Source of the DNA: Lunularia cruciata
Taxonomy: Eukaryota; Streptophyta; Marchantiopsida; Lunulariales; Lunulariaceae
DNA length: 64,000 nucleotides
Direction of reading: 5' to 3'
NCBI GenBank assembly: GCA_948567375.1
Contig: OX419756.1
Coordinates: 9,057,001 to 9,121,000, forward strand
Every line of letters starts with the position of its first letter. The stretch's first letter is position 1. Below are positions 1 through 11,794 of the stretch, one piece after another. A program made the translations under genes and the position numbers. The notes beneath the pieces are model-generated. The model saw only the letters and a list, made by a program, of their open reading frames with translations, had not been told where the DNA came from and did no database searches.

Positions 1-225
1 CTTTCAAGGGGGTTTATTTTATTTTTCAAGGCCTAGTCATTTGTTTAGGCCTCCAAAATTAGCTCTAAAGTATTTAGGGTGTTTTTGGCCTTTGCCTTAT
101 TATTGGAAGTACTTTTTTGGTGACACTTCTATCTAATCTACTTAGATACTCGTATATAACATCCCTCAAGATATCACTAAGCCAATTTCCACTTCTAGAG
201 AATATATCTAGCTGATTGTATTACA
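1..225 (+). repeat. 3' part of an LTR, family E (cut by window edge)
   Basis: This stretch matches the end of the solo LTR at 2019-2764 and, in reverse complement, the LTR at 20894-21507. Shared blocks include 'ggcctccaaaatt', 'ttttggtgacacttctatct', 'tataacatc' and a terminal 'tattaca' ending at 225. The 5' part lies outside the window, so I cannot tell a solo LTR from the end of a full element. No tRNA-like primer site follows it. Confidence 0.6.
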
Positions 226-1300
226 TGAAGTGACCAATAAGGAGATTTATGTCTATGAGTGTGTGATGGATGACAATGCACCATCACTTGATGGTGAGTG
301 ATTGAGAGTTTAGATGCATCTACTCATGAATTTTGATATATACATATAATTATGTTTGATTGAGATCTTTGGAGGGTTATGGATAATATTTATTTTTGTA
401 TGGATTCCTTTTGGAGTTTGATAGAAATGAGTATTTGTGTACAACATTGCACATGTTGAGCCACTTGAGCATTGTAGAGGGGAGAGGGAGAAGAGAGGAT
501 AAGCCCGGTGACCATGGAGGGAGAGAAGAGGTTGAGCCACCTACACTACCACCACCACTTGATAATATGACTCATATGAGGTTAAATGCAAAGGTAGAGG
601 AGTGTGCGGCGGATGTAGAGGGGTATAATATACCTTTAGAGAAGCATATTTTGATTGAGAGGGAGAGTAGACTTACAGATGAGGAGTTGATATTGAGGAC
701 TTAGAGGAGTAGACTAGTTGAGAAGGAGGAGCAAGTATGGGTAGACAAGCATATTTTGATGGAGGGAGAAAGTAGACTTGTAAAGAGGGAGATGCATCAT
801 CGTGTAGAGGAGTGTACTACTCATGGGAGATTAGCCAAGTTGGTTAATGTTACTAGGCATAGGGAGGATGAGGATAGAGCTAGATTTGAGAGGCTTGTAG
901 AGTTGGATATACTGATTAGTGCTAAAGGTGAGAGGTTAAAAGAGTTAGATATACTTGTTAGAGGTAGAGAGCTTATGGTAGAGGGGCTATGACTTCAAAA
1001 TATCTATCACCTTAGAGAGTTTACTATTACTATGGAGTTATTGGAGAGGACTTAGAGAACTCTACATTAGAGTATGACTTAGCTAGACACTCTTAGGGAG
1101 TTATGGCCACTGCTCATGAGGATGCTACAAAGTGGCTTGAGATAGAGAAGTTATGATGTCCTTGGGAGTTTGCTCTTATTGATATTGGTATGTAGATAAA
1201 GGACCATGGTGGTACCTCTTATGGGTGTGCATCACCCTAGTGAGATTAGGGATAATTATGATGGGAGAGGAGAGACTATAGAGACTAAGGATACATCTTA
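226..1300 (+). pseudogene. Element A, first half: broken coiled-coil ORF of an unnamed mobile element
   Basis: Open stretches at 396-704 and 756-992 encode an acidic and basic-rich coiled coil with heptad-like units such as 'ERESRLTDEELILRT' and 'RGRELMVEGL', separated by stops. The same kind of protein is encoded at 61380-62091 in element B. Both copies also share a 'gatggtgagtgattgag' block (here near 288-304; in B near 60929) followed by an AT-rich tract. The tail at 1200-1290 resembles 7140-7240, suggesting that 1300-7050 was inserted into or rearranged within this element. It is non-functional: many stops, no complete reading frame. I do not recognise the function; a structural or gag-like role is only a guess from the coiled coil. 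Confidence 0.5.
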
Positions 1301-1735
1301 TGTGTAGAAGACCAAGGAGAGAAATAGAAAGGATGACCAGAGTGAAATATCACATTAGGACTCTCAAGTGAGAGAAAATCCAAATGCTTAGCTTGAGCTT
1401 GGGTTGGGTATTTATAGGTAACATGGATACAAGCCTCCAGAGGAGCTTCCAAGGAAAGTTCCTTCTAGGAGCCACATTACTTGGAGTGCAAGCTAAGCTA
1501 GCTGTTTATTTGGAGTACAAGCTAAGCTATCCATCAATTTGGTAGACAAGTTACTCTAACTTTGGAAAGCTTCTCACCAAGAAGCTTCATCTGTGCTTCT
1601 AGAATATTCTACCCACAAGCTTTCTCAATGCTTCTAACACATTCTTAGGCTTGTTGTACTTCTTTTTCATATATTTAGCTTTGATTACTAACTCATTAGT
1701 GTGAAAACCAAATGTCAATATATGGATAGTATAAT
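1300..1735 (+). repeat. LTR-like repeat, copy 1 (pair with 6690-7050)
   Basis: About 400 bp that align with 6690-7050 in the same orientation. Shared blocks include 'gaatatcacatt-ggactctcaagtgag'-type sequence, 'tgcttagcttgagcttgg', a TATA-like 'atttataggtaac', 'ccttctaggagc', 'ttctcaccaagaagcttcat' and 'actaactcattag'. The TATA-like box and non-coding character suggest LTR sequence. The two copies are about 5.4 kb apart, which would suit LTRs of one element, but the DNA between them mixes several families. Confidence 0.5.
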
Positions 1736-2018
1736 CAATAAAAACATGTTTTTTTTCCATAAATATACCGGTTGGAAATGACTAAAAATGAGAATAAAGT
1801 GTCACAATATCACAAGTGGTCTATTCTTGCATGTTTAACCTCTTGGGCAAAAACCACTCCCAATGAGGGTAGAGACATCCCTTATGGCACTCTAAAAAAA
1901 GAGAAATTAACAACCACTCTCATAAAAGATCTAATCTAATAAGCTCTTGATAGTGGTGGTTTACTTCACACCAAAGGCCTCTTCTTCTTGAAGAGCCTCT
2001 CTAACCTTGACAACTAGT
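1735..2018 (+). repeat. Family C fragment, left of the solo LTR
   Basis: Similar to 33205-33450 ('ggttggaaatgactaaaaatg', 'cactctaaaaaaag') and, in reverse complement, to 11100-11200 ('taacctcttgggcaaaaacc'). The similarity to 33.2-33.6 kb continues on the other side of the solo LTR at 2765, so this element was split by that insertion. Bases 2014-2018 (ctagt) are the left target duplication. Confidence 0.55.
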
Positions 2019-2764
2019 TGTAATACTCCGAGGACAAGAGAAGAGAGAAAACACAGAATGCACACTCAAACATTCGATGCCCCAAGGGAGCACCTTCTCT
2101 TTATTATATAGACAAAGAGGATCTCCTCCAAGGAAGCTCCACCATAGGATTAGGGACACATATAGGTGACATGTCAGCAAGCTGCACCCTTGGATTACTT
2201 ACTTGGATGGGTGACCTGTCTGGTCTAGGTCCTATCTGGTTGGTCAAATGAGCTTTGACCGGAGGGAATCTTTTAGGGAATCTTCCTGTAGGAATCTCAG
2301 AATCACATGAGTAAGGTACCGTTGGAAAGCTCTCGACAAGACAAACCAGGGGGGAGGGAAGGCCAGTCTTTCCTCTGTTGGGGGGGGGGGGGGGAATCTG
2401 CACATTTTCGAGGCCTAATTCATCCGTTTAGGCCTCCGAAATTGCCTTCAAAGATTTCAGGCATATTTCGATTCCTACTCTATTAGTAGAAGTCCTCTTT
2501 TGGTGATACCTCTTTCTGATCTGTTTAGTCCATCATGTGTAACATCCTTCCAGATGTTACCAAACCAATTCTCACCTTTAAATCATATGTCTAGCTATTG
2601 GTTCTAAGGTTCTCAAGTCTATTTTGGTTTCTGCCCTATTAGTACAAGTACTCTTTTGGTGATACTTCTATCTGATCTATTTTGACCATCATGTATAACA
2701 TCATTCTAGATGTTACCAAACCAAATTTCACATCTAGATCATATGGCTAACCCTTGGTATTACA
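2019..2764 (+). mobile_element. Solo LTR (family E) with perfect 5-bp target duplication
   Basis: A 746-bp unit that starts TGTAATA and ends TATTACA, that is TG...CA with 7-bp terminal inverted repeats. It is flanked on both sides by CTAGT (2014-2018 and 2765-2769), the 5-bp target duplication expected of an LTR retrotransposon integrase. No internal domain remains, so it is a solo LTR left by LTR-LTR recombination. A TATA-like 'ttattatatag' lies near 2100, and a run of 15 G at 2380-2394. The last third is tandemly duplicated with a period of about 156 bp (about 2453-2608 and 2609-2764). Related LTRs are at 1-225 (+) and 20894-21507 (-). Confidence 0.8.
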
Positions 2765-4330
2765 CTAGTCCCTTCTTGTAGGTTTGTTTCACCCCAATGG
2801 TCAATTTTCAGGCAAAAAGTTCTTTCACCTTGATGTCGTTGATTGTGTGCATCTATTCCCAAAAAATGCAATCCCAATGAAATCCAAATTGATCATCTAC
2901 TTGGCTTTTCTCTATTTTGATACTCTCAATGCTCCATCATTCCTAAAACTCTTCCTCACATTGACTTGCTTGTTCAAAATGTCAAGGGTAACTTCCTTGA
3001 TAATGTGAAATTTTTTGAAGTAGGTACTCAAGCACATACTCCGGCTAAGTATCAAGGGGAAATTCCTTAATGTAGTGAAAATTTCCTAAGTAGGTACTCA
3101 AACACACACTCCTAGTACAAGATTCCTCACCTTTACTTGACCAAGCATAAAATCAAAGATGTAAGTGAAAACCATTCAACACAAAGACTAGAGAAATCTA
3201 TGAGTTGAAATGCTTTGATTATGAAAGAAGTGGACATAGCTTCTCTAGGTTGTAACCTATATATATAATTTCCTAACTCTTTGATGAAGATGGTCAGCAA
3301 CTAAGAGTGCTGGAAATCTTCTAATTACATCTAATTTTCTTATCACTAATCCTACCAATTGATCTTATCATAAGCTTAATTGAGAAGTGACTATGTATTT
3401 GCCACCAATCAAAACTACTACTTTTTGTTTACCCAATGAATAATTATATTTCAAAAATCTTCAACTACAATTTTTTTGTATAGTCCTAACGTATGTGAGG
3501 CCAAAGGTCTTCTAGAATATGACCTTCTCAGGCTAAAGATGATTACTAGGCCAAAGGCACATTTAATATTTAACAAATTCTACATATTGCCTTTGGCTAG
3601 AATCTCTTCATCCTAAAATCTACTATGAGGAACTACCTTTGCCCTTACAAACCTTAATTAGCCAATCTACACAATCCCAATACTCTATGATCTTCTTTAG
3701 TAGTACCTTTGTGGATTCCTTGAACTTCTTTGAGGTGTGTTCAATCAACTTATCAGTTAGCTAATGCAAGTGCTTGTCCGTGTACACCTTCACCATGAGA
3801 GCGTGCACTTGGGATCTGGAGTCCCAAGCCTTCAATTTGTCCAAGGAGGCCCTTGTTACCTCCTTCATAGTCTATTCAAGATGGTCTTGTGCCATCTCCA
3901 TCCTTGCCAAAATCTTCTTCTTCATAATCTTCTCTAGGTTGAATAGGGTTCAATTCTTGTCTATCTCAACCAAGATCTCTTCTCAAATGGTTGCTGGATC
4001 TTTCTTGAATTCCTCTTCTAACTAATTGATACTTTCTACAAGCTTCTTTACATGTATATTGACCACTTGTAGCTCTTCCTAATGACAAAATTTTGCTACA
4101 ATAAGTGCACCCTTCACCTTTTCTACTTCTTCCTTAAGTGCATAGATTTCTTTCACTTGGGCCTTCACTTACTCCTCAGGTTGAGTTTATTGATACCCTT
4201 CTTCATCCTTGGACTTGGCTACCTCTTGCCTCGTTGTTCTCTCTTCCTAAATTTTCTTCTCTAGAGCTGGTCCTTCCTTCCAAAGTTTGACCACCTCCTA
4301 AGCCAAATTGTTACTTTTACACATTTCTCA
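2765..4330 (-). pseudogene. Family C element remnant, right of the solo LTR
   Basis: Continues the family C repeat interrupted at 2019-2764. 3570-4330 aligns with 34200-34570 ('gaactacctttgccc', 'aaaccttaatta'), where the minus strand encodes a coiled-coil protein. Here the coding strand would also be minus, with stops in all frames. The non-coding part 2765-3570 contains two near-identical phrases around 'cttccttgataatgtgaaa' (about 2990 and 3065), a short tandem duplication. There is no functional ORF. Confidence 0.45.
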
Positions 4331-4666
4331 ATGTGAGGCATGAATATCCACTAGTTCATCTTGCTCCATTATCTTCTCCAATGTTACTTCTTGCACAAAT
4401 TGATGAAGATGGTTATGAGCATGACATAATCTATAATTTCTCCAAGGGATTCTACATATGTGACGAGGAGCTGCTCCATCAACTCGAGAGCTGGACCAAC
4501 TTTGTACACCACTATTTAGGAAAGAGGCACTACGACAACCGGTTTGGTTTCCCTTTTGCTCAAGCTCACCTCCCTTTGCATTCTAAAAGAAGCAAAAGGT
4601 CCACTGTCCTCCTTCTTGATCTTGATGAAGATAGAAGGCTCTTTTTTCTCAAATATCTGTTGTTGT

Positions 4667-4953
4667 CACACTCTATGCCTCCTAATGTACTACCCATGGT
4701 AGAATAACTTTAGTAATTAAGATTGAGTGCTTATATCCCCATCACAAGAAGAATATACTAAAACATGCAATCAAAATATATCATTTTAGTATATTATTCT
4801 ATTGGTAGCACACTCTATGCCTCCTAATGTAGATTTTTTGTATGTGAAATTAGTCAACTAACCATGGTAGAATAAACTTAGTAATTAGGATTGAGTGCTT
4901 ATATCCCCATCACAAGAAGAATATACTAAAACATGCAATCAAAATATATCATT
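4667..4953 (+). repeat. Direct duplication, about 117-145 bp units
   Basis: 4667-4783 and 4808-4953 share 'cacactctatgcctcctaatg', 'ccatggtagaata', 'gattgagtgcttatatcccc' and 'aagaatatactaaaacatgc'. The second copy carries roughly 30 extra bases after 'cctaatgta'. The unit does not look like a coding repeat. Confidence 0.7.
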
Positions 4954-4959
4954 GGAGTG

Positions 4960-6690
4960 AAGCCACCCCAACCTCTAGTAGAGATGGTCTTGAGACCATA
5001 ATAACAAAACCACCATCATGATCATGGGTACGGGATACCATGTCAGTATTTGGCCATCATTCTTCAATGGTTTGACTTCCTTGAGCAATTACTACCACAT
5101 AGGAGAAAGAACCAGTTTTGGTTGCCATCAAGCCTTGTGCCACTTCAAGCATGTGGGAACAACAACATTTTATCATTGATGATTGATGAAAATCCACAAC
5201 ATACCAATTGAGGATTATAAACATCTTGCCTTAGGGATAAGGTAATTTTTAGTCAATTAAATTTGCACCGCCTTCAAGTTCATGAGGCAATTTTATTAGG
5301 CATATTAGGTGACATTGTGGTATAAAGTCTTGAGGTTTAGCATGAGAGGCTATGTGAGCAGGTAATCAAGACTCAAAGGAGCACCAAAACAATGGAGAGC
5401 ATTAGATTTTGAAGCGTTGGGTAACATGATGTTGCACAAGAAGAAGAAAAATCTAGCCTTAGTTGCCCTACATTCTTTGAGAGTGGAGAATGGGCACATT
5501 ATTGTTACAAAAAGTACCTCAACTACAAGAACCTATGGTTCTTGCTGTGGATTTAAGACTTTAATTATCTCTTGATGGTGCTAGAGATCAAGGAGAAGAA
5601 GAACCTGAACTTCACCAACCTGCGTGATAATATGTTTGCCTAGATGGAGGAGCATTGGCAAAAGTCTCCTGGATCAGATTCTATGCTTGGAGCAATGTAC
5701 ATGTCACAACCCACCTGATGTTCCCTTAGGCGGAATTTCAGTTTTTCTTGGTTGTTTTCTTCCAATAAGCATATCATGTTGAGTAGGATGATGCTTGAAG
5801 ATATAAAGCATGACTACACCTTAGTCGCCACAAAAAGATCCTAAAGAATCACCCAAAGAGGAGAGCGGATGTTCAAGTTCAAGGTGCCAAAAAAAAAGGT
5901 ACCATGGACAAAGGTACCACAAACACGAGTGTGAGATGACATGTTGGAGGCCACCATCAGTTGGTAACACTTCAAACTTCTTGCTTAATGAAGAGCTGAT
6001 ACATAAGATAAGAACTAGTTTTGTATCCATCAGTTCTTGTACAACTTCACACATGCACAGACCATAATGGTTTACCAAAAATGCCCAGCAAAATCTTGAA
6101 CTGATTGATTAAAATGTATAAATCAAGTGCCTAACAAGGAGGTAAAGTTTGATTGAATTGTTTGGATGCTCTACCTATTCTTGGAGCATTTGAAGTTGTT
6201 CAAGTGGGAACATTTTAGGAGCAAGAAGAGCTTAGGACCTTTGAGCAATTTGAGAGATTGTGAGAGAAGGTGACAAGAATTGAGAATACAAAGTGAGAAT
6301 TGAGCTTGAGGTGCACTTTCATACCATGATGTCTTTCATGAAGAAGAAGATTGGCATCATATTGTGGTTGCCCAAAGTAGAGAAGTGTGAATAATATTAC
6401 TATGTAGAGTAGTTGAATTTACACATCTATGTTTTCTACTACAGATTTGGGACTTCACATACCTCCTAATGGTAGTAAAGATTAAGGAGAAGAAGAGCCA
6501 AACTTCTCTGACTTGAGAGGAAACTTGTTTGCATGGATTGAGAGGCATTGATAGAAAGTGCTTGGGTCCAATTCAACACCAAGAGAAATGCACCTTAATC
6601 AAGATTAGCCCCATAAAAATTGTAATGGTTGAAGGAAATAAATTTGGTGGTCCATAGATTCTATCAATCCCATTCTTGCTCTTATACCAA
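4960..6690 (+). pseudogene. Decayed retroelement coding region with an internal direct duplication
   Basis: Short open stretches read like gag-type protein, for example 'LLMVLEIKEKKNLNFTNLRD' near 5565-5625 followed by 'NMFAWMEEHWQKSPGSDS'. About 5490-5690 is repeated at about 6380-6590, where it reads 'LLMVVKIKEKK' with more frameshifts, so this protein segment is present twice in direct orientation about 890 bp apart. No catalytic motif is visible. The assignment to a retroelement rests on the repetitive context and the decay pattern. Confidence 0.35.
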
Positions 6691-7050
6691 TGTCAAAGAC
6701 CAAAGAGAGAAATAGGAGAATGGAAGACCAAAGTGGAATATCACATTGGGACTCTCAAGTGAGGGAAACTCTAAATGCATAGCTTGAGCTTGGCTTGGGC
6801 ATTTATAGGTAACTTCCAAGGAAGGTTCCTTCTAGGAGCAGCCTTACTTGGAGTGCAAGCTAAGCTAACCGTCAACTTGACAAACAAGTTACTCTACTCT
6901 TGGAAAGTTCATAGAAGCTTCTCACCAAGAAGCTTCATGTATATTTCTAGAATGTTTTACCCATAAGCTTTGTAGATGCTTCTAGCACATTCTTAGGGTA
7001 TTTCTACTTCTTTTTGCTATATTTAGCTTAAGTTACTAACTCATTAGCTT
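6690..7050 (+). repeat. LTR-like repeat, copy 2 (pair with 1300-1735)
   Basis: Second copy of the TATA-containing repeat described at 1300-1735 ('catagcttgagcttggcttg', 'catttataggtaac', 'ccaagaagcttcatgt', 'tactaactcattag'). It is preceded by 'ttcttgctcttataccaatgt', a phrase also found near 53965-53985 ('ttcttgctcaaataccaatgt'), so a member of the same family may begin there too. Confidence 0.5.
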
Positions 7051-7059
7051 CTAATAACT

Positions 7060-8055
7060 TGTTTGCTAACTCCATATTATTACATTATGGGAAAGGAGAG
7101 CCTAGTGAGACTATTGATATTGAGGTTCAGACATAGAAATAATAGGACTATGGTAGTACTTCTTATGGTATGCATCACTCTATTGAGACTAGAGATACAT
7201 ATGATGGGAGAAGAGAGCCTAATGACATTGATAAGGGATGCACCTACACAACCTTCTTTGAGAGGGAGAGCCACTTATGCCACTCAAACATGGTTGAATC
7301 TCATGGCAAGCCCAAGAGAGGAGCCTTATTTTCAAATAGGAGAGGATATTGTGGCTTGTAGTGGTGTGATGAAACACATTTTAGAGGATGATGCTCATAT
7401 AGAGTAAGTAGTACTTTATGGTATATTCTACATCTTGGCATTAGGTAGTTCATGGAGTATTGTGTCACTCACTTTGAGGTTATCCTTTACACTAGTGGTC
7501 CAAAGAAGGAGGTGGAGACACTATTGCAATCTATGTGAGATGAGTGCTTCTACAAGAGTACACATTGGTTCTCATGGCATGGCATGGTACATCTCATTGC
7601 ATGACTCTTTGAGATAGAAGGATTTATAGATGAGTATAGAGGTTTCATAGCTAGACCTTATAGTACATTTACATAAGCAAGTCTATCCATTAGAGATATA
7701 TTGGTTGTTGATAGTGATGCTTTACCTTATTGTAGGAACCATCCTCATGGTGCTATACATCCTCTTAGATTTTCTCCTTGTGATATATTAAGTACTTTAT
7801 ATACACCATTATTGGATATCCTTGTACCTCTCCTAGACCTATTTAGAGCTTCTACAAAGCATGCTATGAGGTTTCTAGAGAAGGAGTGACCTTATGTTAA
7901 TCTAGAGATTATAGTTGTGAACCTTATGATTTGTTAAGACATATGCTTCAGTGAGCCTGTGATGCATGCTTGTGAGCTCAGATGGATGTGGTATTATGAT
8001 GATTTTCATATGACCCATTACTTTCATGATGTGCTAGAGAGTCATGAAGGCTAGT
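7060..8055 (+). pseudogene. Element A, second half (NHPHGAIHP protein remnant)
   Basis: The frame at 7701-7889 contains 'SDALPYCRNHPHGAIHPLRF', matching 'SYALSYYKNHPHGAIHPTHF' encoded at 62406-62470 in element B. Upstream DNA (7060-7700) also aligns with 62100-62400 in short blocks such as 'tcatggcatg'. 7063-7407 is a longer open stretch without a recognisable domain. This is the 3' part of the same unnamed element whose first half is at 226-1300. It is broken by stops and shorter than the B copy, which continues for about 110 more residues. Confidence 0.55.
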
Positions 8056-8780
8056 TGTAGCCTAGTTATATATGTATATTTCTTCTATACACATTTATAC
8101 ATTGAGTGTTATATATATGTACCCACACATTGATGCCAATTGTTTCCATTGCCATTTGAGATTATCATTGATTTTCATTGAGTTTAATTATGCATGGTGC
8201 TCTCTTACATTATTACATGACATTCAAATCATGACAATTACAACAACTTACAGTTATGACTATGATAGTTACAAATAGCCTAAAGGAAAGAGAAGAATGA
8301 ATGGAAAGTATGAGCAATTCACAAGGAAAGAATTAGCACAAGAAAGAATACAAGGCATTTATTAGTGTAAAAGGAAAGAAAGTGCACAAGATCAAAAGAA
8401 AAGTGCAATTTATTATGCCATTATCTAATACAAAGGTTAACCAAAGGAAAAAGAGGCACACAAATATAATGTTAATTGTATGATAAAGGTATTTTAGCAA
8501 TATATGTGGTAGATGGGAGTGGAAAAATTATAACTACTTACATGTATATTGCCAAGAATTATTGTGGTGCTCCCATTTTCTAAAAATTGCTTTCATCAAT
8601 CATATTAGGCTTAAGTGCTAAGAGAACCATGGAGATGATAGAATTATTGGAGAAGTGCCTCAAATAGAGAGATACTTGGAGGAATGACCCTGCAAGCTAG
8701 AATGGGAGAAGCACTTGGAGTGATGTAAGATATTCCCAAGTACCTGCAGGCTAGCCTACTTGCAAGATGTTAAGATGGAA
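8056..8780. other. AT-rich non-coding stretch
   Basis: No ORF, domain or repeat pair recognised. Purine-rich 'ggaaagaga' and 'ggaaagaaagtgcac' phrases recur around 8283-8460, giving weak low-complexity character. Confidence 0.4.
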
Positions 8781-8789
8781 GGATGCTCA

Positions 8790-9900
8790 GTCTGCCAACT
8801 AAGTGCAGGACCAAGACATGAAAAAGGGCCCTATAGATGAAGGAGAACATCTGGTAGAAGACGAGATAATGCTTGAGCAAGCACCTTTGAGTCCCAAAGT
8901 TCTAGAAGAAGAAGTTGCAATAGAAGTACAAGATTGGTCAAAGTGCTTGAAGGACCAGGGACTTTGGCCAAGAGAAGGAGAAGAGGCTGATGATTGCATC
9001 CAAGTTGGTGCAAGTGCAAGATGGCTCAAATTTCATCATATACTCAATGGGTCTTGCACTGCACTTGATGGAAGTATTAATGCCCCAATACCAAGTCAAG
9101 TGCCTTGATGTGTTGGACTACACCATGCTGCTCAAGGCCATGTACAAGTAAGTTTACAGTTGGAAGGCTAGAGAGGACTTGTTGAAGGAAGAGGTGACAA
9201 AGGCTAGAGAACTATACAAGGTAGAGGCTTTGAAGGTAAGTGCCTTGATGCAAGTGATCAAGACTTGAAGAGGAGAAGCGCCACTACTATGAATAAACAA
9301 GATCATCAAGCATCCGAGACCAAGAAGTTCAAGTGGGACTAGAAGGTACTCCACCTCAAGTTTGATCAATTCAAGAAGGAAGCTTAAGGCCAACTTTGCA
9401 ACAAGTAAAAGGAAGTAGACAAGAGTGCACTTGGAGTGCCTTGCAAGAGAAGCTTGATCAAGTAGTAACATTGGAGCTGCAGATGAAGGAGTACCAAATG
9501 GAAGTGGCAATACAATTGGAACATCTTGGCAAGGAGGCAATGGAAGAAAGAGTGAAGCATGAAGAAAGCCTCTAAGTGCTATAAGAATATAAGGACAAAT
9601 GGAGCAGGCAGTTGAAGCAAAGGGAGGAAGATCAGTTGAGGCATTGCACCAATTAGAAGAAACCTAGGCCATGTTCATGGAGATGCTGAAGGAAGAAAGA
9701 GCAATATGAGCCTTGAGAACTAAATTGAAGATGCAAGTCTAGTGCTTGCAAAATCAGGCCTACAAGGAGGAGCACATGAATAGCCTATCCTTGCGTTTGA
9801 AGGAGCATTTGGATAAGAAGTTCAATGAAGTATGCTAGACCTTTTTGCTAGAGATTGCTAGGTATCAAGCCTAGACTGACCAATTGATTAGATAATTGAT
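8790..9900 (+). pseudogene. Coiled-coil gag-like ORF remnant, family C
   Basis: An open stretch at 8803-9108 is acidic ('GPIDEGEHLVEDEIMLEQAP'). Across frameshifts, 9110-9560 continues as a coiled coil including 'EEVTKARELYKVEALKVSAL'. That segment aligns with 'EEIGKACNIYKGEAKKSNEL' encoded on the minus strand at 34818-35075, so both are the same protein family. Amphipathic, Lys/Glu-rich helices continue to about 9900 ('LQMKEYQMEVAIQLEHLGKE'). No nucleic-acid enzyme motif is present. A structural (gag-like) protein of a retroelement is my best guess; the frame is broken at least four times. Confidence 0.45.
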
Positions 9901-9908
9901 TCATGAAT

Positions 9909-10770
9909 TGTAACACCCATTTGTGCATGTATGTGCTATTGTGATATTTAGTTTGGTATTATAAGTATTTGAGAGATCTAATTTATATAGAGATAAACGA
10001 TGGTTCTACATTAATCAATAGCTAAGATAGAGTGGAACTTACTTTAGAGGAAGTGGAAAAGATGAGCACCACTATTTTAGATTCTAGTGTGTTGACTTGG
10101 TATTATTCTTAGGTGTTTGGCCCATGTGAAGGAATCCTTGACTTAGTGGTTGGGTCAAGATAAGACCATATGCTTAGGAGAATATTCCCATGAGTATGGA
10201 TATTCCTTTAGCTTTTTGACTTTATTTGACCTTTAGCCTTGTAACTTGATTTACTCCATTAATTAGTAACTTTGGTGCATAACTATTTTACAAGTATAAA
10301 ACTAAGGGTGAGGAGGTACTCATCATCCTTTCATTTGCAACTATCTCTCTCTCATTGAGTTCTCTAGTGAGCAATGGTTTGAGACTTGGAGTGTTAGCCT
10401 TGGAAGAGTATGATGGAGTTGAGATTCTTTGTCTTCTTAGTCCATGGTGTGCAACCATAATAGCCATCAGAGTTTCATGTTGGGTGAGAGACAAGCCGGC
10501 TCATAGAACAAAGCTCTTTATCTCCTATAGCTTCAACCCAAGGTACTCCCCCAAAAGAAATTCCTTCAGTAAGACAAGTACTCTTTAGTAAGGATTAGGT
10601 ACTTAGAGTTGTGCAGTAGTCAAGCACTCTAAGTAGGCCAGAGTGTTGTTGGCACTCATGTTTGTTTATTTTTTTAGAATATATTCTTTGATTACAAGTG
10701 AAGAGTGCTCTCACTTCTTTGCAAGTTATGTGTCCTACATTTTGCATGCTATTTCAATGTCTAATCAAGA
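9909..10770 (+). repeat. LTR-like repeat, family F, copy 1
   Basis: Begins TGTAACACCC, a common start of plant Ty3/gypsy LTRs. It contains a TATA box (TATAAA at 10295-10300) in 'acaagtataaaactaagg'. The segment 10120-10350 aligns with 20540-20740, including 'catgtgaaggaatc', 'ggatattcc', and 'caagtataaa'. The right end is not defined; I place it near the T-rich DNA around 10760. It lies about 1 kb upstream of the chromovirus integrase at 11795, but the intervening DNA belongs to another family, so they may not be one element. Confidence 0.5.
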
Positions 10771-10779
10771 GTAGAGGTG

Positions 10780-11200
10780 AGGAATTTCACAATAGGTCTC
10801 CAATGCTTAGTGGTAGGCATATACTCACCCTTGATCAGGGTGGTTGAAGAATTCAAAGGAATACACTTGTGCAACCCGTTAATTGAGAAGCTCATCACGC
10901 AGATAGTACCAACAAAATCAAATTTTTTTAGACAGGAAGTAGTAGAAAGCTCAGTCCTACAACTTGTGCCTTTTGGGAAGGGTAGAACACATTTTCAAGC
11001 AATGCATGTTTGGAATGGAATGGCACTCAGAGTTGAATGAACCGTCAACTTCAAGAGCAATCCCGGCTAGAGTTTAGAGTGAAAAAGAATTAGTTTTGTG
11101 ATTTTCTATTTGCTATAGTGCACCACAAGGGGTGACACCACCTCTTCTAGGAGTGGTTTCTGCCCAAGAGGTTAAACCAAAGACAATAAATGAATTGAGA
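10780..11200 (-). repeat. Family C fragment in reverse orientation
   Basis: The reverse complement of 11120-11180 contains 'taacctcttgggcagaaacc', the same phrase as at 1837-1860, and a close relative is at 45449-45475 ('agcctcttggggagaaacc'). The rest aligns loosely with 1860-2010. No coding potential; likely LTR or leader sequence. Confidence 0.5.
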
Positions 11201-11794
11201 TTTGGTGACAAATGCATGTTTCACTTCACTTTCAAACATTTCCAAACAATATCCTTGTGGGAAAAGAACTATTCTTATTGACTATACTATAAGTAATTCA
11301 ACATAGAGCTGTCACAATGATTCTTGGTTTGAGGAAAACACAATGGTTTGCACCAAATTTTTGTGCAAATTAGCATGAGATTTGCACAGCTATTGCTTGT
11401 TTGCTATAGTCACTTTCTTTGGTTAAAGAGAAAACTTTGTTGCAAAAACTTTGCAAGTGCAAACAAGTAGAGTTAACAGTGTAGCAATTATATTAAAAGT
11501 GTTTTGAATGATTCATGTTACATTCAATAAGGATTCAATAGAAATGCACATCATAAATTTTATGTAACATAGGAGGAGGCTTACATAAATCAGTTACAAA
11601 CCATTGACCAAAATACCACATCATGTAGAGTGTTTAGTGTCTTCATTCCCATTCATTATTATTAGTGTCATTCCTACTACCACAAAGAGTGTAATTAGGC
11701 TCTAGAAATATCTGGTCTATATTATAATTGTTATTAGAACCACGCATTGGATAAGAATCTATTTTGGAAAGTGCTATAATAGTAATAGTATAAA
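11200..11794. other. Non-coding or decayed stretch upstream of the integrase
   Basis: No ORF or repeat pair that I can support. By position it should hold the upstream integrase (zinc-binding part and first catalytic Asp) of the element at 11795, but the sequence is too degraded to read. Confidence 0.35.
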
